A stretch of DNA of 64,000 nt from an uncultured Latescibacterota bacterium. Its GTDB lineage: Bacteria > Latescibacterota > UBA2968 > UBA8231. The number at the start of each line of letters is the position of its first letter. Position 1 is the stretch's first letter. The DNA is taken from positions 4,032,548 to 4,096,547 of the forward strand of contig OY282352.1 in assembly GCA_958295495.1 (NCBI GenBank). Direction: 5' to 3'. Below the pieces are notes generated by a model. The model had not been told where the DNA came from. It searched no databases and saw only the letters and a list, made by a program, of their open reading frames with translations. Both the position numbers and the translations under genes were made by a program. This document shows positions 8,701 through 17,032 of this stretch, piece after piece.

Positions 8701-9564
8701 ATGGTCAAATACCTGATGGTCGGCTTGGCACTCCTAGGCGCGGCAGCCGATGCAGGTGCCGGAGCTTGGACCGTGCCGAGAGGCCAGTTCTGGGGCAAGC
8801 TCACGTATTTCCAGCAGCGCACACAGGAGTGGTATATCGGCAAGGGCCGGTTGGGCGCGCCCGGCACCCGCGGCCCCTACGACTTTGACGGGCAATACGA
8901 ATCGAGGGCCGTCTTTTTCGAGGGCCTGTACGGCGTCACCGACCGCCTAGACCTCGGCTTGCAAGTTCCCTATTTCGACCAATCCTTTGCCAACGCCGCG
9001 TTTGCCGAACCCCGCACGGATACCGGCCTGAGCGACATCCGCGCCTTAGCCAAGTTTCGCATCTTGGCCAAGCCCGTGGTCCTCGCGCTCAAGGCCGGCG
9101 TCAAGATGCCGACCGGCGCGTTCAAAAACGAAGACGGGCTGATCCCGGTGGGCGAAGGGCAGTGGGACTTCGACTTTGTCGGGCAAGTGGGGCGCTCCTT
9201 CTGGCCGCTGCCCTTGTACGGCGACCTCGACCTCGGCTATCGCGTCCGCACCCGCAACGAGCAGATCGACCGCGACCCCGGCGACGAGTGGTTCCTCAAC
9301 GCCGAGGTGGGCTACCAACTCGTACGTCAACTCATGCTGATGGGCAAATGCGAGGTGCTCCGCAGCAATCCGGCGGTCGTCTTCGGCGGCATTGAGGCCG
9401 AGATCAAGCGCATCACCTACCTGACGCCGGCTCTGCTCTACGCCGTTGGCCAGCGCACGACGGTCGAGGCGGCAATGCGCTTCTCGCTCAACGGGCGCAA
9501 TTTTCCGGCCGGGCGACAACTCGTCTTGGGACTAGCGACGACGTGGGGAAAAGACAAGGGCTAG
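8701..9564 (+). CDS. Outer-membrane beta-barrel transporter-like protein
   Basis: A 287-residue exported protein: a signal peptide (MVKYLMVGLALLGAAADAGAGA) followed by alternating amphipathic strands, for example VFFEGLYGVTDRLDLGLQVPYF, LSDIRALAKFRI, GVKMPTGAFKNEDG, GYRVRTRNEQ and LVLGLATTWGK. The pattern resembles the transporter/'MetA-pathway of phenol degradation' outer-membrane family (PF13557). GGAA lies at a good distance before the ATG. It is convergent with, and overlaps by four bases, the copper-monooxygenase-like gene. The transported compound is unknown. Confidence 0.7.
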   Translation: MVKYLMVGLALLGAAADAGAGAWTVPRGQFWGKLTYFQQRTQEWYIGKGRLGAPGTRGPYDFDGQYESRAVFFEGLYGVTDRLDLGLQVPYFDQSFANAAFAEPRTDTGLSDIRALAKFRILAKPVVLALKAGVKMPTGAFKNEDGLIPVGEGQWDFDFVGQVGRSFWPLPLYGDLDLGYRVRTRNEQIDRDPGDEWFLNAEVGYQLVRQLMLMGKCEVLRSNPAVVFGGIEAEIKRITYLTPALLYAVGQRTTVEAAMRFSLNGRNFPAGRQLVLGLATTWGKDKG

Positions 9565-11231
9565 CGGCGCAGCTTTGCCAAGCGCTGTTGGATGGCCGCA
9601 GCCATGTCTGGCCGCTGGCGCGTGACAGCGTCGAAGTGGGGCTTGGCCTCGGCGGAGCGGCCCAGCATCTCCAACACCAATCCCACATTGAAATGGGCCT
9701 CGGCAAAATCGGGGTTGTGCTGCAAGGCCCGTTCAAAGTGGGCGATGGCGCGATCCCACTGGCGGTTTTGGGCCAGCGCGATCCCAAAGTTCACGTGAGC
9801 CTCCGGGTAGTCCGGGTTGTATTTTAGAGCCAACTCAAAATGCTCCAGAGCCAACGGGCGCTGGCCGGAGCGCATGTAGAACATGGCCAAGGTGTGGCGG
9901 GTGTCCCAGTCTTGCGGCTGGGCTTCGAGCAGCTTCTTGTAGCCGTCGATTTCCTGCCCCAGCCACTTGCGGTAGAAGTCTCGGCGGAGTCGCTCCAAGT
10001 CCTCGGGGCGGCGCGGCAAAAGCTGCAGCGTCAGGTCGGCCATCTCGTCGGTTGAGTGCAGCCCGTAGCGCACTCGCACGGGCGGGTCGTGGGGTTGGCG
10101 GGGGTTTTGCGCGGAGTTGTCGTACGCGTATTCCATGACCAGCGTCGAGCCAGCCGGCAAGAAGACCGGTGGGGAAAATCGGTAGTCGTCCTGCCAGCTA
10201 AAGTCCCAGTCCTCAATCCAGATAAGCCACTCCCGCTCGCGGTTGGGCAGCTCGGCATACGCCCGGATTTCCCGGCCGAGGTAATGGGCGTGCGGGTAGA
10301 TGGTCAGGACCTCGACATCCACGGGCAGCAGGTACGTATCGCGGATCCAATAGTCGCCCGCGCCGGCCGGTATATCTAGGTCCTTGCGGCCCAAGCGCAG
10401 CATAGCCGGGCGTCTCTTGGGCGGCGCGTCGGCAAAAAACAGGCCGACGCGGGCCTCGATGGACTCCTCTTTGCCGGTTGGCAACAGGTGCAACTGTAGC
10501 AGCAAGTCCGTGCCCGGATTGAGCCGCCAAGCCAAGCTGTCGCTGCCGGGGTATGGGGTCTTGCCCTGAGTCCAGCCGAGAAAGTGCCCGTCGGCGTCCT
10601 CGGCCTCGCCAAAGCTCATGCCGTCAAAGCCCGGGGCACCGTCGCGCCCGTCCCGCTGCCGCGCCGCGCCGCTGCGGTCGATCATCATGGTGGCGTGGTG
10701 GACGATGCGGGCGTTGCCCGGCCTGAACTCTACGGCCTTGACGTAGCGAGTTGAGTCAACGGGCAGCGGAATGGCAAAGTTGCGGAAGACATCTGGGCCG
10801 TCGGCCCGCAGGGTGTAGGCCGATGTCATGGCGGCGATTAAATCGGGCTGGCCTAGTTCCCACTCGCCCTCCCACTGGGGTAGCGGCGGCCGGTCGGCAG
10901 GACTACCCTCCTGCTCGCCGTGGTCAATCCAGCGGCGGATCGCGGCGATCTGCTCGGTGCTCAATCCGCGCTCGCCGGCAAAGCGACCATAGCCGCGCTT
11001 GGGCTTCCACGGCGGCATGTAGCGGCTCTCAGTGACAAAGGCGATTTGCTCGGCGCGTGCGCTCACATCCGCATAGCTGAGCAAGTCAAAAGGGGCCGGC
11101 CCGGCCGGGCGGTGACAGGGGGCGCAGTGCTGAAAGACGATCGGGGCAATGTCGCGGTTGAAGGTCGGGGTCTCCCCTCCTCCGCTGCACCCAAAGCAGG
11201 CCGCGACCAAGGACACCCAATAGCGCGTCAT
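9561..11231 (-). CDS. Cytochrome c / copper type II monooxygenase-like / TPR protein
   Basis: A 556-residue exported protein. The N-terminus is hydrophobic with a possible lipobox (LVAAC), then a haem-binding CAPCH at residues 36-40 in a planctomycete-type mono-haem context, then a region with HHATMMID, QLHLLPTG and YPHAHYLGREI that matches the histidine-rich copper sites of the ascorbate-dependent (DBH/PHM) monooxygenase fold. The last 110 residues are three TPR motifs (HEFALKYNPDYPEAH-type units). Its ATG overlaps the stop of the upstream redoxin gene (ATGA). A role in periplasmic copper or electron transfer is inference. Upstream in-frame sequence reaching 11915 is the redoxin gene read out of frame and is not part of this protein. 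Confidence 0.8.
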   Translation of the reverse strand: MTRYWVSLVAACFGCSGGGETPTFNRDIAPIVFQHCAPCHRPAGPAPFDLLSYADVSARAEQIAFVTESRYMPPWKPKRGYGRFAGERGLSTEQIAAIRRWIDHGEQEGSPADRPPLPQWEGEWELGQPDLIAAMTSAYTLRADGPDVFRNFAIPLPVDSTRYVKAVEFRPGNARIVHHATMMIDRSGAARQRDGRDGAPGFDGMSFGEAEDADGHFLGWTQGKTPYPGSDSLAWRLNPGTDLLLQLHLLPTGKEESIEARVGLFFADAPPKRRPAMLRLGRKDLDIPAGAGDYWIRDTYLLPVDVEVLTIYPHAHYLGREIRAYAELPNREREWLIWIEDWDFSWQDDYRFSPPVFLPAGSTLVMEYAYDNSAQNPRQPHDPPVRVRYGLHSTDEMADLTLQLLPRRPEDLERLRRDFYRKWLGQEIDGYKKLLEAQPQDWDTRHTLAMFYMRSGQRPLALEHFELALKYNPDYPEAHVNFGIALAQNRQWDRAIAHFERALQHNPDFAEAHFNVGLVLEMLGRSAEAKPHFDAVTRQRPDMAAAIQQRLAKLRR

Positions 11232-11773
11232 CGCAGGTCGGCGATAAAGCAGCCAATCGCCTCGGTGGCGCTCGGGTCCGGGGGGCGGCCGGCGAGGGCG
11301 GCCTCTAGGGCGTTTGCAAGGTCGCTCCGGGTCGGCTGCGGGCGGACTTGGTCTAAGGCCGCGTAGCGGTTGTCGATGCGGCCCCGATAGACTACGTTGC
11401 CGCGCGCCCCTAACACTACGGCCTCCGGGGTCACGGTCGCACCGACTCTTTTGACGAGGGTGTGCTGCACGTCCCGCAGGGCTTGGCCCGGCAAGCCGTA
11501 TTCCCGGCCGTGGCGGCGGATGGCGGCCGCATCCTCGCCGCGGTCGGGATACACCAAGTAGAACGCAACTCCTTGCGACTCGAAGCGGGCGTGGAGACGC
11601 GCTATAGTCGGGGCGTAGCGGTTGGAGATAGGGCAATCGGTCTGGACGAAGAGCAAGACCGCAACGGGAGCGCGGTGGGCAAAGGGATCGACCAGATTGC
11701 CAGCCAAGTCGAGGGCTTGGGGGGGGTCGGCGCGGCAGCCTAGCAGCAGGGATGCGAGAATAGCTAAGAGCAT
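11228..11773 (-). CDS. Redoxin (thioredoxin-fold) lipoprotein
   Basis: A 181-residue protein with an N-terminal lipobox signal (LAILASLLLGC) and a thioredoxin/AhpC-TSA fold: VAVLLFVQTDCPISNRYAP holds a single redox cysteine in a CPIS motif without a second CxxC cysteine. Similar small redoxins (CPISNRY) often precede cytochrome/copper-monooxygenase proteins in Planctomycetes-like genomes, as here, and may deliver copper or reductant to them. The ATG at 11773 is chosen because it gives the lipoprotein signal; an upstream ATG at 11893 would run into the promoter region and 5' end of the divergent sigma gene. Confidence 0.75.
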   Translation of the reverse strand: MLLAILASLLLGCRADPPQALDLAGNLVDPFAHRAPVAVLLFVQTDCPISNRYAPTIARLHARFESQGVAFYLVYPDRGEDAAAIRRHGREYGLPGQALRDVQHTLVKRVGATVTPEAVVLGARGNVVYRGRIDNRYAALDQVRPQPTRSDLANALEAALAGRPPDPSATEAIGCFIADLR

Positions 11774-11873
11774 GTAAAATAGAAAACGGATATTGGGCAC
11801 GGACGGCAAGGCTGCCGATTTTCGCATTTTTATTGGCAAGGGAATGCCTTTGGCCCCTACATTGTCTAACAGT

Positions 11874-12440
11874 ATGGTGGAGCAAGTGGGCACAGACCGC
11901 GCCCTGATCGACCAAGCGCGCGCCGGCGACGAAGCGGCCTTGCGAGTCCTAATTGAGTGCTATGAGCCTCAAGTGGCCGCCACGGTCGTGGGCATGTTGG
12001 GGCCGGGCGACGAGGCCGACGACGTAGGACAGGAGACCTTTGTCCGCTTCTACCAATCGCTGGACAAGTTTCGCGGCGACGCAGCGCTGGGCACCTATTT
12101 GACTCGCATCGCCATCAACCTCTCGCTCAACGCGCTAGAGCGCCGCAAGCGGCAGCGCTGGCGCTTCTGGAGCCGCGACGACGAACAGGCCCCGCCCGAG
12201 CCGAGCGTCGATGGCCGCGACGAACAGGCCACCCGCGCGCGTGCGCAAGCAGTGCAGGCGGCCCTCGACCAGCTCGAGCCAGCCTTCCGGGCGGTGGTGG
12301 TGCTGCGGATGATCGAGGGCTATTCCACCAAGGAGACGGCCGCGCTATTGGAGATCGCCGAGGGCACGGTGCTCTCGCGGCTTTCGCGCGGCATGAAACA
12401 ACTAGAGACCATCCTCAACGCCGAGGACCTGTATGACTGA
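11874..12440 (+). CDS. ECF RNA polymerase sigma factor
   Basis: A 188-residue sigma-70 family factor of the ECF group. The sigma2 region is visible as DEADDVGQETFVRFYQSLDKFRGDAALGTYLTRIAINL-like sequence and sigma4 as VVVLRMIEGYSTKETAALLEIAEGTVLSRLSRG. The start at 11874 gives the usual short N-terminus. Its 3' end overlaps the anti-sigma gene by eight bases, the classic arrangement of a sigma/anti-sigma pair. It is divergent from the redoxin-monooxygenase pair, which is therefore a candidate regulon. Confidence 0.93.
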   Translation: MVEQVGTDRALIDQARAGDEAALRVLIECYEPQVAATVVGMLGPGDEADDVGQETFVRFYQSLDKFRGDAALGTYLTRIAINLSLNALERRKRQRWRFWSRDDEQAPPEPSVDGRDEQATRARAQAVQAALDQLEPAFRAVVVLRMIEGYSTKETAALLEIAEGTVLSRLSRGMKQLETILNAEDLYD

Positions 12441-12843
12441 CAGCTATCGCAGCCAAATGCTAAGGGCGCTGGCCGGCGAATTGACCGCGCACGAGCGCGC
12501 GGCATTCGAGCGCGCCCTAGCCACTGACGACGCGCTCCGCGCCGAATGGGAGAGGCTGCAAAAAGTCAGCGGCCTTTTGCAGGAAAGCCGCACCGACTCG
12601 TTCCGGCCATTCTTTGCCGCGCGCGTCGCGCAGCGCATCAAAAGCCAGCGCGAGGAAAGCCTGACCGACGCCCTCGTGTGGCTCTTTCGCCCCCTCGCCC
12701 CAGTCGCTTTAGTGGTAGTCGCCTTTTTGGCACTGAGCAACTGGAACGAGCGCGAACTCGTCGGCGACGACGCCTCATTCCTCGCCGCGATTTTCGCCGC
12801 CGTGCCGGCCACGGCCGAAGCGGCTTACGCAATGGATAAGTGA
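12433..12843 (+). CDS. Anti-sigma factor, single transmembrane segment
   Basis: A 136-residue protein whose first 60 residues resemble the cytoplasmic anti-sigma helical domain (RALAGELTAHERAAFERAL). One hydrophobic segment, LAPVALVVVAFLALSNW (about residues 93-109), is followed by a short periplasmic tail. The gene overlaps the ECF sigma factor, and the next gene starts two bases after its stop. No HxxxCxxC zinc motif is present. It should hold the sigma factor at the membrane until an envelope signal arrives. Confidence 0.8.
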   Translation: MTDSYRSQMLRALAGELTAHERAAFERALATDDALRAEWERLQKVSGLLQESRTDSFRPFFAARVAQRIKSQREESLTDALVWLFRPLAPVALVVVAFLALSNWNERELVGDDASFLAAIFAAVPATAEAAYAMDK

Positions 12844-12844
12844 C

Positions 12845-13255
12845 ATGCGAGAGCGAACCAAAGGTGCGCTCATTCTCTTTAGCACCCTACTCATCGGCGT
12901 CCTGCTCGGCGCGTTGCTCTCCGGGTGGTTTGTCCGCGACCGGCTGCGGCCCATTCCACATCCCCGACACTTCGTCCGCAGCACCGAGCGGTTGATCGCG
13001 CCGCAGGACGAAGAGCAGCGTCAAGCTGTGCGGGCCGTGCTGCGGCGCTACGCTGCCAAGCTCCGCGCACTCGATGCCAAGCACCGGGAGGCGCTAAAGG
13101 AGCAGATGGATGCGTCGCGGACCGAGCTGGCCCCCCTGTTGTCTGAGGAGCAACTGCGGCGGTTGGATCGGCGGCAGCGGCGGTTCGGGGAGTTGATGGG
13201 GCCTTGGCGCGAGCGGCAGCGGCACAAAAAAATGAAAACGCACGGGAATGAATAG
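12845..13255 (+). CDS. Membrane-anchored Spy/CpxP/CnrX-like protein
   Basis: A 136-residue protein: an N-terminal membrane anchor (ALILFSTLLIGVLLGALLSGW) and a periplasmic helical hairpin rich in Arg, Glu and Gln (LSEEQLRRLDRRQRRF). It resembles periplasmic metal or misfolded-protein sensors such as CnrX and Spy/CpxP, which modulate ECF pairs of this kind. It lies two bases after the anti-sigma gene, so it is probably the third gene of the operon and the sensor that controls release of the sigma factor. No histidine cluster for metal binding stands out. Confidence 0.65.
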   Translation: MRERTKGALILFSTLLIGVLLGALLSGWFVRDRLRPIPHPRHFVRSTERLIAPQDEEQRQAVRAVLRRYAAKLRALDAKHREALKEQMDASRTELAPLLSEEQLRRLDRRQRRFGELMGPWRERQRHKKMKTHGNE

Positions 13256-13364
13256 CATCAATCGGTGGTCTAATGGGGCGTAGAGAAGAGAAATGGCCAT
13301 CTCTCACGAGCCGCCGACTAGCCGGCGGCCAATCCAATTAACCACCCAACGCGGAGAAAGAAAA

Positions 13365-13955
13365 GTGAAGAAGAAATGGATCATCTCAGCCGGCGTCGCG
13401 CTGGCACTCGGCGCGCTCGTCACCGTAGCAGTGGCCGAGCGCGGGGAAAGAATGCGGGAGCACGGGCAGCCCATGCCGATGATGCTGGAGCATCTCGACC
13501 TGACCGACGAGCAGCGGGAGCAGCTCAACAAATTGCGCGAGAAGCAGATGGAAGCCATGCGCGAACAGCGCGAGGCCATGGCCGCCATGGGCAAGGAGCA
13601 CCGCGAAGCCACAATGAACATTCTGACCGAGGAGCAGCAGGAGGCCCTAAAAGAAATGCGCGGCCAGCGCGGCTGGGGAGGCAAGGGTCGGCACGACATG
13701 CGGCGCGGCGGTAAAGACCGGTACGACGCACGGCGCAGCGGCCAAGGCGCATTTTCAAGGCTGGACCTGACCGACGAGCAAAAGGATCAACTCAAGGAAT
13801 TGCGCAAGGAGCACCGCACACATATCCGCGAAACGCGCAAAAAGCACCGCACGGCCCTAGAAAACGTCTTGACCGACGAGCAGCGCGAAACGCTCGAAGC
13901 GATGAAGGACGAGGCGTTTTACGGCGGCGGTAAGCGCTGGCGTGGCAGGCGGTAA
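13365..13955 (+). CDS. Spy/CpxP-like periplasmic protein with LTxEQ repeats
   Basis: A 196-residue protein beginning at GTG, preceded by GCGGAG. A signal peptide (WIISAGVALALGALVTVAVA) is followed by two copies of a helical module, each with paired LT(D/E)EQ motifs: LDLTDEQREQLNKLR and LTEEQQEALKEM, then LDLTDEQKDQLKELR and LTDEQRETLEAM. LTxxQ motifs define the Spy/CpxP chaperone family. The two modules are joined by a Gly/Arg/Asp-rich linker (RRGGKDRYDARRSG). It is a duplicated, double-length form of the family and the likely last gene of the sigma operon; a terminator follows. Confidence 0.8.
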   Translation: MKKKWIISAGVALALGALVTVAVAERGERMREHGQPMPMMLEHLDLTDEQREQLNKLREKQMEAMREQREAMAAMGKEHREATMNILTEEQQEALKEMRGQRGWGGKGRHDMRRGGKDRYDARRSGQGAFSRLDLTDEQKDQLKELRKEHRTHIRETRKKHRTALENVLTDEQRETLEAMKDEAFYGGGKRWRGRR

Positions 13956-13980
13956 GCACCAAGCCCTATCGTCCTTTACG

Positions 13981-14018
13981 ACGCGGAGTAGCTCGTCTGC
14001 TCCGCGTTTTTTGTTTTC
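13981..14018 (+). terminator. Rho-independent terminator
   Basis: ACGCGGAG pairs with CTCCGCGT, followed by TTTTTTGTTTT, 25 bases beyond the stop of the LTxEQ-repeat gene. It would end the sigma-factor operon. Confidence 0.8.
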
Positions 14019-14184
14019 CCGCCTGGGCCAAGCGCGGGTTGTAGCTTGAGATTATCTCAGTCCTACCGGACCAAGCCAGATGACCGGTCAGCCCCCGCTG
14101 GGCTTGGCCGCGTTGGCCGTACGCCTTGCATTGGGCGTTGAGACAACACAAATTGGTCCCTCATACTAACTAGGGAGAGACGCC

Positions 14185-14994
14185 ATGGATGTCTTGAGTA
14201 GGGAAGAACTTTATTTCTTTGCCGAGCAGGGATACGTGGTTGCGCGTCAGGTGATCAACCGCGATCAAGCTGAGCGCACCGGGTGGGCGGTGTGGGCGTT
14301 TGCCGGCATGGACCCGGACGATCCCGGGACTTGGTATCGAGAGGATCGGCGCGGCATCATGGTCGAGATTTACCACCACCAGACCCTATGGGACAACCGC
14401 ACGGCCCCTCGAGTCCACCGCGCCTTCAGCCAGATTTGGGGCACGGACAAGCTGTGGGTCAGCCACGACCGAGCCAGCATTAATCCGCCGGTCTTAGACA
14501 AAGATGCGCCCGAGCACAATCTGCATTGGGACGCGGCCTTAGATAAGCGTCCTTTGCCTTTTGGGGTACAGGGTGTGCTCTACCTGAGCGACACGCCGGC
14601 CGAGCAAGGGGCCTTTATCTGCGTGCCGAGGTTCCACCAGCGCTTAGAGGAGTGGCTCGACGAGTTGCCGGCGGGAGCCAACCCCCGCGAGCAAGACCTG
14701 CTGGCCTTGGGAACGCGGCGCATCGGGGCCGAGGCGGGCGATTTGGTTATCTGGCGCACGGCCCTGCCGCACACGGCGAGCGTCAATCGCGGTGCCGTGC
14801 CGCGCGTGGCGCAGTACATCACCATGAATCCAGCCGGCGAGGGCGAACAGGCGCGGCGGTTGCACACGGACTTTTGGCAGCGGCGGCTGTCTGGGCTAGG
14901 GCGCTACGCCGAGGAACGCGAGCACTACGAGGAGAAGACGGCTGAGCTGACGAGTGTAGGGCGGAAGTTGGCTGGGGTGGAGCCTTGGGGTTGA
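14185..14994 (+). CDS. Phytanoyl-CoA dioxygenase (PhyH) family protein
   Basis: A 269-residue Fe(II)/2-oxoglutarate oxygenase. The facial triad is visible as HWD (in NLHWDAAL, about residues 112-114) and a distal histidine in ALPHTASVN; an arginine after it (PRVAQY) would bind 2-oxoglutarate. AGGGAGAG precedes the ATG. It stands alone between a terminator and a region of gene debris. Members of the family hydroxylate small molecules of many kinds, so the substrate is unknown. Confidence 0.88.
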   Translation: MDVLSREELYFFAEQGYVVARQVINRDQAERTGWAVWAFAGMDPDDPGTWYREDRRGIMVEIYHHQTLWDNRTAPRVHRAFSQIWGTDKLWVSHDRASINPPVLDKDAPEHNLHWDAALDKRPLPFGVQGVLYLSDTPAEQGAFICVPRFHQRLEEWLDELPAGANPREQDLLALGTRRIGAEAGDLVIWRTALPHTASVNRGAVPRVAQYITMNPAGEGEQARRLHTDFWQRRLSGLGRYAEEREHYEEKTAELTSVGRKLAGVEPWG

Positions 14995-15019
14995 GGGAGA
15001 GAAGCGATGAGGACGTTAA

Positions 15020-15555
15020 GAGAAAAAAAGAAAGACCGAAAGCAACCTCGGTATTTCTGAGTCTGGCGAAGCGCAGCCTAAGCAATCGGTTTACGACAAG
15101 CGAGAATACCGCGTGAAAGATGTTGGGAGAGCCAAGCAAATTTCTGCAAATTATCTAAAAGATATAGACCTCGACAATGCGATCGAGTTTGGGCTTCCCG
15201 AGGTGGATGATCGCTATCATATACGGCGAGTGCCATTAAAAGGTAGAGATGGTCATAAGGTCGGCGAAGTTGTGATTGATGCGCATACGAGTTTGATATA
15301 AGAAAAAAAGACAACGAAAAAGCAGGTCTTAGAAGCAAGGTTACTCGGGCGCAAAAACAGAAAACAGAAAACAGAAACAAACCTACCTAAGATCTCAAAT
15401 TTGCGTAACACGGTTGGTTTGGGAGATAGCGAAGTACTACTTTCGCAGACGCCCTCTGAATCCGTTGATCTAATCTTCACTTCTCCGCCTTACTACAATG
15501 CGCGACCTGAATACTCTGATTACATTCAATACGACGAATACTTACTCAAAATGAG
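15020..15555 (+). pseudogene. DNA methyltransferase (class beta N4/N6), broken and truncated
   Basis: One frame from about 15020 to 15555 reads as the N-terminal part of a site-specific DNA methyltransferase. The end contains VGLGDSEVLL, then DLIFTSPPYYNARPEYSD, where TSPPYY is catalytic motif IV of the N4-cytosine/N6-adenine class. The frame is interrupted by one TAA at 15299-15301 and cut off by the IS copy that begins at 15556, after EYLLKM. The S-adenosylmethionine domain and the rest are missing and do not resume on the other side of the IS. The low GC of this stretch differs from its neighbours and suggests transfer. Confidence 0.75.
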
Positions 15556-16621
15556 CTAAGTACACGACAGTAAAATGTGTTGATATTGTCGGTTGCGTTT
15601 AGGTTGGTCTCGTGCTTGGTGTATGATTTGTGTGAGTGGGTCTAATCCTTTTCGAAACAGGCTTATGGCTCGTCGTCCATGTTTTTTTATGGGGATGGGT
15701 TTTTTTTGATGCAACAGCAGTCCTACCAATAGCGCCCATAGGAGCGTCCACGCCAGTAGTCCCAGCAGCCGGTGCAAGCGTTGGGGGTGGGTCAAATGGG
15801 TCTGTTCGAGGTTAAATCCTCTCGATTTCAAATAGGCAAACGTCGTTTCAATAGCCCAGCGTTGGCCATAGACGGCCAGCACCTGCTTGAGGTCGGTTCG
15901 GTTGGGGATGAGCAGGATGCGCTCGCCACGGACGGGGCGATGACACACCACGTTCAGGGTCAAGCCGTCATAGAGGGTGGTCTGTAGGTAATATCGGGTG
16001 GTGCCTCTCGGCATCCGTTCATTAAAAGTAGTCCCATAACGCCGCCGACCGTCGTCGAGCGTAAGCGACGTATTGCCGCGTAGGCGGATGACAAAATCGA
16101 CTGGTTGCTCCAGCAAAAAGGCAAACCACGCTCGACCAATGAACTTGCGGTCGGCGACTACGCAGCATACGCGGGGATCGAGGTAGGCCAACACCTTCGT
16201 CAGGAGGTGCTTGCGCTCGTCGGTGTTGGAGTTGCCTGGCTTTTGCAACGACTGATATGCCAACGGAATCGAGACCCCTTGGTAGCCTAAGCCGACACAC
16301 AACACATTCCGATCGGTGCGCCCCAATCGCCAATGGGTGCGATCCATAACTAAGAGTTGCGGTTGGCCGGGGCGAACGACCTTGGATACAATCAACTGAG
16401 TAAACACCGATGGTGAAACAGCACTACTGAAAAAACGCTGGAGACGGCGATGGTGACTATCGATTTGGGCGCGACCCGACAGACTACACGCGAGTTTCTT
16501 CATAATGGACCGAACGCACTTGAATCAGCGCACACACTAAGCGACTGATCAGGTCGATACGATGGCGCGTGAGGGATACCGACCCTTGCGTGAGGGCTTT
16601 TTTCAGCGTATGAGTAAGCAT
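15556..16621 (-). pseudogene. IS4-family DDE transposase, frameshifted
   Basis: The N-terminal 45 residues (from ATG 16621, MLTHTLKKALTQGSV) are in one frame and the remaining 315 residues (from about 16503) in another. Compared with copy 2, GGTCAATATG has become GGTCCATTATG, a one-base insertion. The core retains MDRTHW, VADRKFIGRAW and YGQRWAIETTFAYLKSRG, which hold the DDE residues. An internal start might still give a shortened protein, but the N-terminal DNA-binding part would be lost. Confidence 0.85.
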
Positions 16622-16722
16622 GGTGCGGCGCCTGTGTTTAGGATTTAGATGCAATCTTCGACGATTACAAATAAACCTAAAGCAGGGCCGTACCACAACT
16701 TAGATTACTGTCGTGTACTTAG
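15556..16722 (-). mobile_element. IS4-like insertion sequence, copy 1 (inactive)
   Basis: An 1167-base element with 18-base terminal inverted repeats CTAAGTACACGACAGTAA at both ends. It matches copy 2 (32318-33483) along its whole length but is one base longer; the extra base is the frameshift in its transposase. It has no visible target duplication: the left flank ends CTCAAAATGAG and the right flank begins GGGTCCGGG. This suggests an adjacent deletion or recombination after insertion. Confidence 0.92.
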
Positions 16723-16827
16723 GGGTCCGGGTATAGTTGATGGGGCTGCTGAGCAAATACTGACAGTAATCCAAGCGCGTTGGTTTGGCCATATTCACCT
16801 CCGAACTGAGTTTTTTGCGTAAGTCCT

Positions 16828-17001
16828 ATGCGCGTTAATCCTATGCCGGCACCGTCAAGGCAGCGCGTTTTGATTGAAATGAGTGGCCGCTGGAAGAAGC
16901 ACGAGCCGATGAGCGGCAAAGATTTCCAGCCTTTGGTCTCTGCCCGCATCGCGGTTGATCCAAATGTCGACGACCTCGGACGTTATCGAGTCGCTTTGTA
17001 A
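16828..17001 (+). CDS. Small hypothetical protein (57 aa) or C-terminal fragment
   Basis: The product ends VLIEMSGRWKKHEPMSGKDFQ...RIAVDPNVDDLGRYRVAL and reads like the tail of a protein. Just upstream, 16723-16821 holds another open stretch in a different frame (VDGAAEQILTVIQARWFGHI) that stops at TAA. Both could be fragments of one frameshifted gene whose start was removed when the IS arrived. I do not recognise the family. The WD40 gene begins 31 bases later with its own GAAAGGAG site. Confidence 0.35.
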   Translation: MRVNPMPAPSRQRVLIEMSGRWKKHEPMSGKDFQPLVSARIAVDPNVDDLGRYRVAL

Positions 17002-17032
17002 TTCTTCAGAAACTCACTGAAAGGAGTTTCTT

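Noticed and set aside
9561-11915. One 784-codon frame spanning the copper-monooxygenase and redoxin genes
   Set aside because: The part above 11231 is Arg/Pro/Ser-rich out-of-phase sequence over the redoxin gene, which itself has a lipobox and family motifs. The ATGA overlap at 11228-11231 defines the true start.
14019-14184. Possible tRNA or structured RNA before the PhyH gene
   Set aside because: There are several short GC palindromes but no cloverleaf, CCA end or known riboswitch core that I could fold by eye.
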